The position numbers and the translations under genes are program-made. The notes under the pieces are model-generated. The model had not been told where the DNA came from. It was given only the letters and a program-made list of their open reading frames with translations, and did not search any database. Shown piece by piece: positions 32,230-44,558 of a stretch of DNA of 64,000 nucleotides. Location: assembly GCA_009760855.2 (NCBI GenBank), contig WPIO01000145.1, forward strand, positions 25,001-89,000, written 5' to 3'. Position 1 is the stretch's first letter; each line of letters begins with the position of its first letter. The DNA is from Cristatella mucedo. Its lineage: Eukaryota; Bryozoa; Phylactolaemata; Cristatellidae.

Positions 32230-32530
32230 AGCGAGAGTAAGATGAGCAAGCCCTTTACGAGTGAGATATAGGAGCAAGATAGAGTGAAGCAAGTAGGAGA
32301 GGAGCGAGAGAGAGGAGCTAGAGAGAAATGTGCGAGAGAGAGAGAGGGGAATGAGAGAGAGAGAAGCGAGAGTGAAAGGAGCACGAAAGAGAGCGGTGAG
32401 AGAGAGAGAGAAGCACGAATGAGGGGCGAGAGAGAGCTTCCAGAGAGTGGAGCGAGAGAGAGGAGAATGAGAGAGAGAGAGAGAAAGAGAGAGAGGATCG
32501 AGATATAGAGACAGGACCAAGAGGGTGAGG

Positions 32531-32571
<41 letters not shown>

Positions 32572-32675
32572 TAAGAGAGGAGCGACAGAGAGGGGAGCAA
32601 GGGAGAAGAGCGACAAAGACGAACACTGGAGAGGAGCGAAAGAGAGGTGCGACAGAGAGGGGCGACAGAGAGGAG
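32230..32675. repeat. Segment duplicated ~5.1 kb apart, first copy
   Basis: Distinctive words (AGATAGAGTGAAGCAAGTAG, GAGAGAGCTTCCAGA, CACTGGAGAGGAGCGAAAG) occur here and in the same order at 37370-37808. The two are far more alike than random parts of the tract, indicating a higher-order repeat. Confidence 0.7.
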
Positions 32676-33504
32676 TGAGAGAGAGGAGCGAGAGAGCGAG
32701 GAGCGAGAGACAGGAGTGATAGAGAGAGAACCGAGAGAGAGAAGCAAGAGAACGGGGCGAGAGAGATTATTGAAAGAGAAGAGAGTGAGAGAGAAGAACA
32801 AGAGATGGACGAGCAAGAGAGAAGAGCGAGAGAAAGAGGAGCGAGAGAGAGGAGAGAGAGAGAGATAGACGAGCAAGAGAGAAGAGCGAGAGAAAGAGGA
32901 GCGAGAGAGAGGAGAGAGAGAGGAGCGAGAGAGAAGAGTGAGAGATAAGAGCCAGAGTAAAAGAAGAGCAAGAAAGAGATGCGGGAGAGAGAGAAGAGCG
33001 ACAAAGAGAGGAGGGAGAGAGAGGAGCGAGAGAGACAGAAGCGTGAGAGACAGGTGCGACATAGAGAGAAGCAACAGAGAGAGAGAGAGGAGCGAAAGAG
33101 AGGAGCAAGAAGAGGAAGAGAGAAGCGAATGAGAGGAGCAAGAGTGAGAAGAGAGAGTGAGAGAGGATCGAGAAAGAGTTGAGAGAGAGAGAGAGAGCGA
33201 GGAGGGACAGTAGGAAGAGAGAGGAGCCAAAGGAGGAAGAGCGAAAGGAGGAGAGAGAGAGAGAGAGAGAAAGGGATGAGCGAGAGAGAGGAGCGAGAGA
33301 GAAGAGCGAGAGAGAGGAGCGAGAAAGAGGAGCGAGAGAGAGGAGCGAGAGAGAGGAGCAAGAGGGAGGAGCGAGAGAGTGAGAGGAACGTGAAAGAGAA
33401 GCGAGAGGAGCGACAGAGTGAAGCAAGAGAGAGGAGCTTGAGAGAGAAGCAAGAGAGGGGATAGATCGAGGACCAAAAGGAGGAGCGAGAGAGAGGAGCG
33501 AGAT

Positions 33505-33541
<37 letters not shown>

Positions 33542-33903
33542 GAGAGAGAGAGAGGAGAGGGAGAGAGAGAGAGAGAGAGGAGAGGATAGAGAGGAGAGAG
33601 AGAGAGGAGAGGAGGGAGAAGCGAGTGAGACGATTGAAGGAGAGGAACGACTGAGTGGAGCGAGAGAAAGGAGCTACAGAGAGGTGCGAGAAAGAGGAGC
33701 GAGATAGAGGAGCGAGATAGAGGAGCGAGAGACAGGAGAGAGAGAAAGGAGCGAGACCCAGAGCAGCGAGTAGGAGGAGCGAGAGAGAGAAGAAAAAGAG
33801 ATTGGTGAGAGAGAGAGGAGTGAGAGGAGCTAGATCAAGAGAGGAGCGCAAAAAACATGAGCAATAGAAAGTTGGGTGATAAAAAAGGAGCGAGAGAGAA
33901 AGG

Positions 33904-33952
<49 letters not shown>

Positions 33953-33993
33953 TGAGAGTGAGAGAGAGAGAGAGAGAGAGAGCGAGATTGAGA

Positions 33994-34148
<155 letters not shown>

Positions 34149-34185
34149 CGAAGAGGGAGGGAGAGAGAGAAGAGAGGAGAGAGAG

Positions 34186-34279
<94 letters not shown>

Positions 34280-37200
34280 GGATGAGCCAGGGAATGAGGA
34301 AGGAGCGAGAAGAGAGAGAGAGAGAGAAAGAAGAGGAGAGGAGAGAAAGAGAGAGCGATTGAGAGAGAGAGGAGGAAAGAGGGACGCGAGATAGAGAAGA
34401 GCGAGAGAGAGGAGCGAGAGAGAGAGAGAGAGAGGCTAGAACGAATGGAGCGAGAGACAGGAGAATAAAAGAGAAATGAATGAGAGAGAGGAGCGAGATT
34501 GAGAGAAGCAAGAGAGAGTGAGAGTGGAGAGAGAGAGGAGCGACAGAGAGGGGCGAGAGGTGCAAGAGAGAGTGGAGTGAGAGAGAGGAGAATGAGAAAG
34601 AATCGAGAGATAGAGAGTGGAGCGAGAGAGAGAGAGAGAAGCAATGTAGAGAGGAGCGAGAGAGAGAACAGCGAGAGAGAGGAGCGAGAGAGAGAGGAGC
34701 AAGAGAGATAGGAGCGATAGAGACAGAGGAGCGAATGAGACTGTAGGGATGGAGAGAGTAGCAAGAGAGAGGAGCGACAGCGAGGAGCAAGGGAGAGTAG
34801 CGAAAGAGAGGTGCGAGAGAGAAAGGCACCGGAGAGTAGTCAGAGAGGGAAGCGACAGCGAGGAGCGAGAGACAGGAGCTAGAGATATAACCGAGAGGGA
34901 TAAGCATGAGAACGGGGTGAGATAGAGGATTGAAAGAGAAGAGAATTAGATAGAGGAGCGAGAGAGAGAAGCTAGAGAACACAGCGAGAGACAGGAACGA
35001 GAGAGATAAGCGAGAGACAGGAGCGAGAAACAGAAGCGAGAGAGAGAGAGGAGCGAGCGAGAGGAATGAGAGGTAACAGCAAGAGATAGGAGTGGGAGAC
35101 AGGAGCGAGAGAAAAGAGTGACAGATAAGAGCCTGAGAAAGAGAGGAGCGAAAGAGAGGAGCGAAAAGATATAAGCGAGAGAGAGGAGCGAGAGAGAGGA
35201 GAATGAGAGACAGGATCGAGAAACATAGACAGGAGCGAGAGAGAGAGGAGCAAGAGAGAGGAGCACGAGAGAGAGAGGCCCGAGAGAGAGAGGAGCTACA
35301 GAGATGGGAGCGACAGAGAGAGGAGCAAACGAAAGGAGAATGAGAGAGGAGCGAGAGATAAAGGACCGAGTGAAAGGAGCGAGAGAGTATCAAAAGAAAG
35401 GAGCAAGAGAGAGGTGCAAGAGAGAGAAGCGAGAGACAGGAGTGAGAGATAAGAAGGACAGAGAAAGAGAGAAGCGAGAAAAAGATGAGCAACAGAGAGA
35501 TGAGCGAGACTGGGAGCGAGAGAGAAAGGAGCGAGAGAGAGAGGAGGAAGAGAGAGAGGAGCGAACGAGAGAAAGAAGAGATAAAGAGGAGGGAGAGAGA
35601 CGAGCAAGAGAGAGGATCGAGAGAAGCGAACGAGAGAGAAGAGTGAGAGAGCGGAGCAAGAGAGAAACGAGAGAGAGGAGTGAGAGATAAGAGCCAGAAA
35701 AAGATAGGAGCGAGAAAGAGATGTGCGAGAGGGAGTAGCGACAGAGTGAGGAGCGATTGAGAGAGGAGCGAGAAAGAGAATTGCGAGATAGAGAAGAGAG
35801 AGAGGGGCGAAAAAAGGAGCTAAAGCGAATTAAGCGAGAGAGCGATGAAAATGAGAGAGAGAGAGAGAGGAGAATGAGAGAAAGGAGCGAGAGTGAGAGG
35901 AGCAAGGGAGAGAGCACAGAGAAAGAGAGGAGCGAGAGAGAGAGGAGCGAGAGAAAGAAGAGCGAAAGAGAGGAGCGAGAGAGACAGGAGTGAGAGAGAC
36001 AGGAGCAAAAGCAAGAGAGGAGCGATAGCGAGAGCAGCGAAAGAGAGAGAAGCAAGAGAGAGGAGCGAGAGAGAGGAGCGAGAGAGAGGAGCGAGTGAGA
36101 GGAGCGAAAGAGAGGAGTGAGAGAGAGGAGCGTGATAGCCAAGGTAAAGAGAGGAGCCAGAGAGAGGATCAAGAGCGAGGAGCGAGAGTGAGACGAGCGA
36201 TAGAAAGTAGCGAGAGAGCGGAGCAAGAGAGAGGAGCGTGAGAAAGAGAGAAGCGAGAAAGAATTGAGCGAGAAAAAGGAGCAAATGAGAGAATAGCGAG
36301 AGTGGGGAGAGAGAGGGAGAGGGAGAGAGTGGAACGAGAGAGAGAAAAGCAATACAGAGAGAAGCGAGAGAGCAAGGAGGAAGAGAGAAGGAGCGAGGAG
36401 CGGGACGAGCTAAAGAGAAAAGAGCAAGAGCAAGAGAAGCTGGATTTAGAGGAGCGAGTAAGAGAGGAGCAAGAGAGAGGAGCGAGAGAGAGAAAGGGGC
36501 AAGAGAGAGGAGCGAGAGAGAGAGGGGTGAAAGAGATAGGAGCGAGATCGAGAGCAGCGAGAAAACGAGAAGCAAGAGAGAAAGGAGCGAGAGAGAGGAG
36601 CTAAATATAGAGGAGCAAGAGCGAGAGGAGCGAGAAAGACAGGAGCAAGAGAGTGAGGGGAGGTAGAGAGAGGAGCGAGAGGGAGGGGCGAGAGAAAGGA
36701 GCGAGAGAGCGTGGAGCGAAAGAAAGGAGAATGAGAGAGATTATTGAGAGATATACGAACGAGAGAGAGGCGCGAGGTAGAAAGGAGCGAGAGAGATAGA
36801 AGCGGGAGAAAGAAGAGCAAGAGAGAAGAGTGACAGAAACAAACGAGAGGGAGCAGCGAGAGACACGAGCGAGAGGGAGGCGTGAGAGACAGGAGCGAAA
36901 GATATGGCGCGAGGGAGAGGAGCAAGAGAGAGGAGCGAGTGAGAAAAGAGTAAGAGAGAGATATGCAAGAGAGAGAGAGGAGCGAGAGAGAGAGGAGCTA
37001 GGGAGAGGAGCGAGAGAGAGAGGAGCTAGAGAGAGAAGCGAGAGGGGGTAGCGAGAGATAGGAGCGAAAGAGAGGAGCAAGAGAGAGTAAAGCGAGAGAG
37101 AGAGGAGCGATAAAGAGAGGGGCGAGAGAGAGTGGAGCGAGAGAGAGAGAGCCGAGTGAGAGAAGCGAGAGAGAGAGAACCGAGAGAATGAGGAGCTAGA

Positions 37201-37369
37201 AAGAGAGAGGGGCGAGAGTGAGGGGTAAGAGAGAAGACCGTGTGAGAGAGGAGTGAGAGATAGAGGAGCGAGAGAGAGAGAGATGAGTAGAGATGAAGGA
37301 GCGAGAGAGAGAGGAGGGAGAGAGAGGAGCGAGAGAGAGAGGGAAGCGAGAGAGACAGAAGCGTGAGAG

Positions 37370-37808
37370 ATAGGAGCGATAGTAAGAGGAGCGAGACCTA
37401 TACGAGCGAGACATAGGAGCGAGATAGAGTGAAGCAAGTAGGAGAGGAGCGAGAGAGAGGAGCTATAGAGAAACGTGCGAGAGAGAGAGAGGGGAATGAG
37501 AGAGAGAAGCGAGAGTGAAAGGAGCAAGAAAGAGAGCGGCGAGAGAGAGAAGCATTAATGAGGGGCGAGAGAGAGCTTCCAGAAAGTGGAGCGAGAGAGA
37601 GAGAGAGGATCGAGATATAGAGACATGACCAAGAGGGTGAGGAGTGAGAGAGAGAGAGAAACGAGAGAGAAAGAGAGAGAGAGAGGAACGAGAGAGAGAG
37701 TAGCGATACGAGAGGAGCGACAGAGAGGGGATCATGGGAGAAGAGCGACAGAGACGAGCACTGGAGAGGAGCGAAAGAGAGGTGCGACAGAGATGGGCGA
37801 AAGAGAGG
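37370..37808. repeat. Segment duplicated ~5.1 kb apart, second copy
   Basis: Partner of 32230-32675. This copy forms the very end of the purine tract next to the Polinton PolB remnant. Confidence 0.7.
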
Positions 37809-37815
37809 AAAAGAA

Positions 37816-39005
37816 AAATATGTTATACATTATTCTTATCTTAAGAATTGTATTGATTTAGGTTATGAATTAACGAAAATACATAGAGTATTAGAGTTTG
37901 GTCAATCTAATTGGTTAGAAGAATACATTGATCATAATACAACTCTTAGAAATAAAGCAGAAAATGATTTTGCGAAGAATTTCTTTAAACTGCTAAAGCC
38001 TTCTTTGGTAAAACGATGGAGAATGTTAGAGGTAAAAAAATGTTGAATTGTTAAATGGAGAATAAAGTGAAGATTTAGTTAGAATGAATAAGATTTATAG
38101 AAGTGCTAGGATTGTTGATAGAAAGATATTATCTAATAACATTGCTTGTATAGAAAGTAATAAGGAATCAGTAACACTTAATAAACCTATTTATGTTGGA
38201 TTTTGCATTCTTGATTTGTCAAAGATGTTGAAGCAAAGATTATTTTATCTAACAATAAAGAAAAGATGATTCAAAGATAAACGTATTGTATACTGATACT
38301 GATTCACTTGTTATTGAGATTTTTACAGAAGATGTTTATAAAGACTTTATCGAATATCCTGAAACGCTAGATCTAAATACGTTTCCTGATGATTATCCAT
38401 TTTGGAAAGATGAGAAAGCAAAAAGTATTATAAAAAGTAATAACGAGATCGTTGGGAAGTTTAGAGATGAGATAACAGATAAAATTAAAACAGAAATACT
38501 AAATGAATGTATTTTCTCAATACCAAAACTGTATTCTTATACCATCGATAATGATGAAGATATTCTTGATAAAGATGGAAAACAAATAGGAAAAAGAAAG
38601 GTTGTAAGTGAAATGAATGAGAAATATGACAAACAAGGAAATCAATTAGGACAATCTTAAAAAGCAAAAATGGGCAAATAAAACTGTCCTTAATAAGAGT
38701 TTAAAACATTCAGATTTTAAGTCATGTCTGAGCACTAAAGTAGATGAATATTGTGATCAATCGTTGATTAGAAGTGAAAAACACATAATGTATACTGTAA
38801 GGCAAAATAAGTTGCACTATCAGCATTTGAATCAAAAAGATATTGGTTAGACTGTGGTTGTTGTAGTTACGCATACAGTCATTACAAGATTGCAAAAGCA
38901 TTAAGTGAAGGAACGAATCCAGGTCATTGTAAAACTTTTAATATTAATATAGATGCCAAAAAGAAGATTGAAAATACTAAACCAATACTAGTGAAGAAAG
39001 TTTGA
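37816..39005 (+). pseudogene. Protein-primed family B DNA polymerase, C-terminal part (copy 2)
   Basis: Picks up inside the palm domain with YVIHYSYLKN and KIHRVLEFGQSNWLEEYID, then FFGKTMENVRG, NKPIYVGFCILDLSK and the catalytic LYTDTDSLVIEIF near 38285. The C-terminal KALSA-type region (SAFESKRYWLDCG) is at 38826-38858. These are hallmark strings of Polinton PolB. Replication by protein priming is family knowledge. At least four frameshifts and many stops (worst at 38640-38800) make it a pseudogene. Everything N-terminal to the palm is replaced by the purine tract. Orientation is opposite to copy 1. Confidence 0.85.
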
Positions 39006-39101
39006 CTTTTAGATAAAGAGAAAATGGAAATAGATAAAAAACGTGTTGATTTATAAGAGGAAATAGAACTATACTTGTCAATGTAGGAATTAAATATATG
39101 T
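38953..39101 (+). pseudogene. Small basic protein remnant (copy 2)
   Basis: Colinear with the 50-codon gene at 8283-8435: ATG inside the end of PolB, a basic beginning (MPKRR), then a one-base loss and further stops. It ends at AATTAAATATATG, as in copy 1. Confidence 0.4.
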
Positions 39102-39128
39102 TGCCAAAATTATTTTTACTATTATAGG

Positions 39129-39461
39129 ATGGATCTCAAAGAAGATTTCCAAGTTTAAGAAATTGAAATTACTAGTTCTGATAGTGAATCTGAATATTCA
39201 GAAGACTCAGTCGACGACCCTGATTACGATCCAGAAATGGAAACAGAACTAGAGTCTGAATCATATGAGTCTGAAGAGTCTTATGTTGGTACTGAATCTG
39301 AATCTGAATCTGAATCTGCATCTGAATCAGAAGTAGATTTAGAAGAACTTTTATTTAGTAGACATTATGAAGAACTCAATGAAGATGAAATTAAATCATA
39401 TGAAAGCTTTCTGCATGAAAAGGTGTGTGGTGTAGATGAATATGAAGGAGAAGAGATTTAA
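39129..39461 (+). pseudogene. Acidic Ser/Glu-rich protein (copy 2), one in-frame TAA
   Basis: From ATG 39129 (after ACTATTATAGG) one frame runs to TAA 39459, interrupted only by TAA about ten codons in. Residues 37-110 are open and contain a run of Glu-Ser pairs (ESESESESASESE), then VDLEELLFS. Longer and more regular than copy 1, suggesting expansion or loss of the GAATCT hexamer repeat. Function unknown. Confidence 0.5.
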
Positions 39462-39487
39462 TTTCAAATAAATAAAATTTTCTTTTC

Positions 39488-39498
39488 ATATATAGAAA
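39488..39498 (+). promoter_or_regulatory. CATATATAGAA start motif
   Basis: Abuts the ATG at 39499. The orthologue in copy 1 (7975, minus strand) has CATATATAGAA at nearly the same distance. Confidence 0.5.
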
Positions 39499-39783
39499 AT
39501 GGATGTCTCAAGAATTCTTAGTTGTGAACAATCTAGAGAAATGGCAATGAAATCTGTCTTCAAAAGCTTAAAGGAGAAGATCAACGAATTGTTAAACATT
39601 CACTTGATAAACCTAATCCAAATATTGATAGTTCATATATTAGTATTCTTATAAATATATGTGATACATGTGATAAACTAATGGAAAGTCGTAGCAAGAT
39701 AAATGAGATGCTTATAGAAGCAAACAAAAAATCCAAAACCCAAAAACAAAACCAGGTGTACAAATTAATAATCCTAATATTTA
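39499..39783 (+). pseudogene. Small MD(V/I) family protein (copy 2)
   Basis: The first 15 codons (MDVSRILSCEQSREM) are almost the same as in the intact gene at 7700-7975. A frameshift follows, and the rest (SSYISILINICDTCDKLMES) is in another frame. Only one member of this family is visible in copy 2, against four in copy 1. Confidence 0.55.
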
Positions 39784-39811
39784 AATCTGTGTATGTAGTT
39801 CTTTTTATTAA

Positions 39812-39822
39812 TATATAGGAAA
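39812..39822 (+). promoter_or_regulatory. TATATAGGAAA start motif
   Basis: Abuts the ATG at 39823. Matches the motif before the orthologue at 6911 (minus strand). Confidence 0.5.
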
Positions 39823-40331
39823 ATGGCTGAAGTTACTGACCCAACACTTGCAACTACTGCAACAGCACTTAAATCATGTATTGACTATCTTGTTATATCA
39901 AGAATTATGAACATGATGAACAGCAACTAAAATCTGATATTTTTGCTATGACTGTTACATCAGTTAAGAAATTTTATCTTGAGGAAGCAGATACTGAAGC
40001 ACAAAAGATTGTTAGCGGTGGGCAAACAGATGTTATAACAAACAAACAAACAGATGGTCTAGAGTCAAGAGTTAGATCTAAAGTTGATGCTCTTCTTGAT
40101 GATCCTACTGAGATTGCAGGTTACATGACTTGAATTGCAACGCAACTTCCAACTCTCTCTACAGTTATATCTGGAGTATCTGGAATTAAACCTGACATCT
40201 CTGGAAATGTTAAAGACGACTGCTGTGCAGTTCTTCCTGATATTTCGGATGGTATGAGTGCAAGGCAAAAAGCGACAGCAGCAGCACTGCCAGCTCAAGA
40301 ACAAGCCCAACATGTACCAAGCACTGTCTAA
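39823..40331 (+). pseudogene. Hypothetical helical protein (copy 2)
   Basis: Orthologue of the intact 154-aa gene at 6447-6911. It begins at ATG 39823 with a start similar to copy 1, is frameshifted near 39905, has a TGA at 40131 where copy 1 has TGG, and ends at TAA 40329. Conserved blocks: SVKKFYLEEADTEAQKI, LESRVRSKVDALLDDP and STVISGVSG. Confidence 0.55.
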
Positions 40332-40365
40332 TTAATTTAAATAAAAAACTAAAAACATATAGAAA

Positions 40366-40755
40366 ACGAGTATTGAGACAAGAAGTAAAGACTGTCTTGA
40401 AGAATTACAAGGCCAACAGTATTCGGACTTTAAAATCTGTTCATATCCAATGGGTAGATGAGATGACATCAGATCAATCTTGTTAGATGCTGTAAAACTA
40501 ATATTAGAATATAAAGCGCTTAGAATCAATCACTCTGAACCAGAAATAGCAAATATATTTACTAAAATTAGAGATAGTTTAATCTTTGAAGAGTTTCTTA
40601 AAGACTTAAAAATAGAAAAAAATAAATATTATGAAGTCTGAAGCTTACTCTATAAAATAGAACTAACTAAACAAATAAAGAGAGAAATAGATGCTGGAAA
40701 GAGTTTTGATATACCAGGAGAATAGATTAAAGAGACTATGGATTGGAAGATTTAA
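40366..40755 (+). pseudogene. Hypothetical helical protein 2 (copy 2)
   Basis: Colinear with 6026-6405. The start codon appears mutated to ACG behind ACATATAGAAA. Stops at about 40459, 40639 (shared with copy 1) and 40723. Conserved LLDAVKLILEYKALRI and IFEEFLKDLK. It converges on the fibre cluster, as in copy 1. Confidence 0.5.
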
Positions 40756-41842
40756 ACTTCTGAAATATATGGAGAAACATATCTTTTTATACCATCTGTT
40801 TTATCTATCGACGCTGAAGGAGAATAATAAACTCCTCTAACTAATCCAATTTCAATATAATCTGTATTTGTTGGCGCTGAAATGTATAAACTTTTAAAAC
40901 TGGATAAACAACACTAAAGTAAAAAGTGGTTTTTTGAAGGAGTATCTGCAATAGTAAAATTGGATGGTGAACTGTGTAATCAAATCATATTATCAACAAC
41001 ACCATTATATCTTAGTTTGAATTAAGAATCAAACATTGAATTATAAGCAATCTTATGATAAATGTTTCTAACAATAATATCACTATCTGTAGGTTTTTTA
41101 ATATTAATAAAAACATTTGCTTACATAACTCTAAATGAAACATTAATTCCTACAGGTGAATTGTTATAATAAATTGATTTAGAAACTGTATAATCAGTTA
41201 GTTAGAAAATCAGCAAAGTTACTAGCACCATCTGTTGCATTATTTATATCACTTACCTTTATCATTATACTTGTGCATACTGGTATTTTATGTTTATATC
41301 TGATAGTTTAGATAAAACTAAATTATAGTTTCCAGTAAAATAATTAAACATTTGACTTGGACTACCAATATTAACTACATTATTTGCAGTAAAATTTCCA
41401 AAGTATCTAATAAAATCAGTTTGATCAAAACGTAAAGAATTATATGGATTACTTTCACATTAAAGTAAATATATTTGAAGCATTATTAGAAATTGCATAG
41501 GTTTCTTGATAATTATCACTATTTCTAATAACTGCTCAACCATTTGCACTCAAATTTCCATTTATTGTTTGTGTTTCATAATCATATGAATCAAGTTTAG
41601 TATCAAGATATTTCATAGTAGTAATATCATATTGATTTATAGGATCTAAAACCTTAACATATTTTTCATTTGCAGATAAATTACCAGTTACATGTTGATC
41701 AGAATCCTTTTTTTAAATAATTATTATCAACAAATGTCTTATTAACTGTTTCTAATAAATCAACAGTTTCTCCAACGTCTGTTGTTCTGTTTGAATCAAA
41801 GCTCAAAGTTCCATCTATTTGCAAATCTTTTCTACTAAGCAT
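40756..41842 (-). pseudogene. Fibre-like gene 3 and tip region (copy 2), decayed
   Basis: The minus strand from ATG 41842 begins MLSRKDLQ as in copy 1 (4847), followed by a decayed shaft region, then a tip and downstream part with many stops. The shaft part matches copy 1 closely. The tip and the segment corresponding to 5431-6029 match only in short strings (DYIEIG, YYSPS), so it diverged faster. Confidence 0.5.
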
Positions 41843-41845
41843 TTT

Positions 41846-42758
41846 TAATGTATTGCTATGTAAAGTGTTACATTTATCGTTTTATTAAATAAATCTGATG
41901 TAGATACAAATAGAGAAGTCTCTACTGTTTTCTTATTTTAATCTAAAGAATAACTTTCAAGCAATTGAAAAGGATATTCTTTTGCATTTATTCCATTTGC
42001 TTGAAAAGGGATGATAGTCTTTGTTAAATTTGGAGAATATGCACATTCTGTTGAAAGTACAAATATATCTCTAGGGACAGAAGTTTCTCCTAATGTACTT
42101 ATCTATTTGCCTTCACATGTTAAAGTTCCAAGTTTTGTTGGCAATGAACCATCAACGAAACCAGTAAACTTGACAACAACAACATTTCCATCAGATATTT
42201 TATTAAGATAAGCAAGATTAACACCATCATTTGGATTAACAGGATCATTTGCAAGTCTAATAAAATTATACATCATATTTATGTTTCCATTTACTGTTCC
42301 ACCATTTACACTAAGATAATTTGCATCTATATACTTTTTATTTGGAACAACATCAACATTAACAGGTAGATTAGTTACACTAACAACTCCTACAGTTTCC
42401 ATTAATTCTTCCTCCTGTAAGTGCTAATTTAGTATCAGCATAATCTTTTGTTGCGGCATCACTAGGATTAACAGGATTAGCAAGATCTACTATTCTATAA
42501 TTATTCATGTCAATATCAATCAGAAGTATCAATCATAATCATATCAATCACATCAATCAGAAGTAGTTGATCTAGAAACCTTTTTAAAAAAGTTTGTATC
42601 TATATACTTTCTGTTTACAGCATCTGTTGAATCAACAGGATCGCCTAAATTATTTACAAGGTTATCATTCATACTTAGATTACTACTAAGTATGTCACCA
42701 GTCTTTCTCATAGAATTATTTGCACTAACACCTTTTCCTTTTTTCTATAACCTAATAT
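41846..42758 (-). pseudogene. Fibre-like gene 2 (copy 2), decayed
   Basis: Its start codon is now ATA at 42758, behind TTGTATAGAA. Shaft repeats are recognisable (NDPVNPNDGVNLAYLNK near 42215-42265, and LSVNGGTVNGNINMMYNF near 42260-42315). The segment 42103-42402 is still open. A short tandem CAATCA-type insertion lies near 42510-42560. Confidence 0.5.
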
Positions 42759-42760
42759 TT

Positions 42761-43393
42761 CTATACAATACTAACAATAAAATTTATAAAAGTAATTCCA
42801 CTTGCAACTGTGAACTTATCAATAGCATATCTACATGTACCATCAATATTGATTATTAAAACTATTGTACCACTTACACCATAAGTATTATCAGTAGTTA
42901 ATTCTACATAAGAATCAGTTTTATCAGTTGCATACCTAATATTAGAAACCAGACTAAAATTAGATAATACTCATGGAAAGAAATGTTTAAAGATTAGTTA
43001 CATATCCTACTGCTTTTCCTAATGATGGATGTATAAGTGGCATATATCATGGTGTAATTTGTTGCACTGAAAAACTTGGACCTGTACTTCAATTAGCAGT
43101 AGATCTGAATAAACAGTTCCATCAGCAAAATTACCAGATATACCAATAACAGTCTTACAATTCAATTGTGATTTCATTATTGCACTTTTTTTGGTAATAA
43201 ATCAGTTAGACTTGATACTGTTGCTAATTCGCTTGAAGCATTACTAACAACACTATTACCAACATTTGAACTAAAAACATAATCTAGTCTTATATCATCA
43301 CCACTATTAACAGGAAAGCCTAAGTTTGTTATTCTATTCTTATTTGCATTAAGATCAGTATAAATATCACCGTTAACTTTTTACTGTTTCCAT
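42761..43393 (-). pseudogene. Fibre-like gene 1 (copy 2), decayed
   Basis: From ATG 43393. It shares the C-terminal NTYGVSGTIVLIINIDGTCR block, the TGA at 42971-42973, and the terminal TAG inside TATAG with copy 1. Frameshifts occur in the middle. Its start is divergent from the membrane gene at 43406, as in copy 1. Confidence 0.5.
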
Positions 43394-43405
43394 TACTTAT
43401 AATAT

Positions 43406-44539
43406 ATGATAAAAAAGCAAGAACAAGAAAAGGTAAATGAGTAGGTGAAGATATAAAAGAAGGAGTTTCTACAACTAAAGATGTAGTAGATGGTGTTAAG
43501 GTTGCAACAAATGTAGGTGAAAAATTAATTACAAAAGTAGTTCCAAAGATTGCTGCGAAATTATCATTAGCAGCTTCTGAAAAGATTGCTACATTAGTAC
43601 TTACAGTTTTGAAATCTCTTAAAGCAATTGGTGCTGGTGCTAATGTTTAAGAGGATATATATCTGGTGGTACAGGAATAGTTTATCTAAGTCTATTTTTA
43701 AAAGGAATAGTAGATGATATTTCTTCTGGAAAATATGGACAAGTGTTCTGGAAGACAATGACAAAGAAAAAAAGGATTAGAAAATATGATTGCATCTTTA
43801 GAATTAGGTCTTAAAATTACTGATATTTTATTGCTGCGGAAAAAGACTTATATCCTTGGTATTGGAATCCAAGTGAATTTTCAAGTGAAGCCTTTGGAGT
43901 AAAAGTAGAATGGGATGCCGCTCAATTAGATCCTAAGTCTTGGTCAAAGAATTTCTTGGAAGTAAGATCTCGAGGATTTTTACCCGCTAAACCTGCTATC
44001 ATTACAGCTATTGCAGGAATTGTTGCTGGTGTTGGCACTGTTATTTCAATTGCTGTCACTATTGCAGGACTAATAAAGAAGTTAATTGATGAGACAATGT
44101 TTACAGGAAAAGCACCTCTAATGAGAACACGAAAGGAAAGGATGGATGCTTTAACCTTACAAAAAGATCGTCTACCAAATGCTATTATTGATTTGAGGAA
44201 CATGATTGAATTGATAAAAAAAAGTAGTTGATATCGATGTTTCTGGAAAGGTACAGAATTCAGAAGTAAAGAACAGATTGAATTATCTTAATAAAGGAGT
44301 CGAATTAGTTGATTGCGGAGCTGTTGATTATTCACCCGAATTAAGGAGAGAAATTCGACGAGTGGAGAGTAGTACAGTTGGCGGTAAAACAGACAATTAT
44401 AAAGCTGAGAGCGCAACGCCACCTACTTAGTTTTCTTCTTTATGAAAGAGGAGCTAGTCAAGAAGAGATACAAGAAGAGAAGTATTAAAACTTAGAGATG
44501 AGCTGCAAAAAAACGCTGCAGTAATTAATAGACAGTAAA
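43406..44539 (+). pseudogene. Membrane protein with glycine-rich hydrophobic segment (copy 2)
   Basis: Colinear with 1891-3003. Frameshifts near 43412, 43650, 43790 and 44215. The best-kept part is 43956-44220, with the hydrophobic stretch IAGIVAGVGTVISIAVTIAG followed by a charged helix (RKERMDALTLQKDRL). It ends at TAA 44537. The PLA2-like gene follows 19 bases later in the same direction, so the two may be co-expressed. Confidence 0.6.
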
Positions 44540-44545
44540 TTATTT

Positions 44546-44558
44546 TAATTTATGTAGA
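44546..44558 (+). promoter_or_regulatory. TTTATGTAGA start motif of the PLA2-like gene
   Basis: AATTTATGTAGA directly precedes ATG 44559. A variant of the TATAG motif. Confidence 0.35.
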
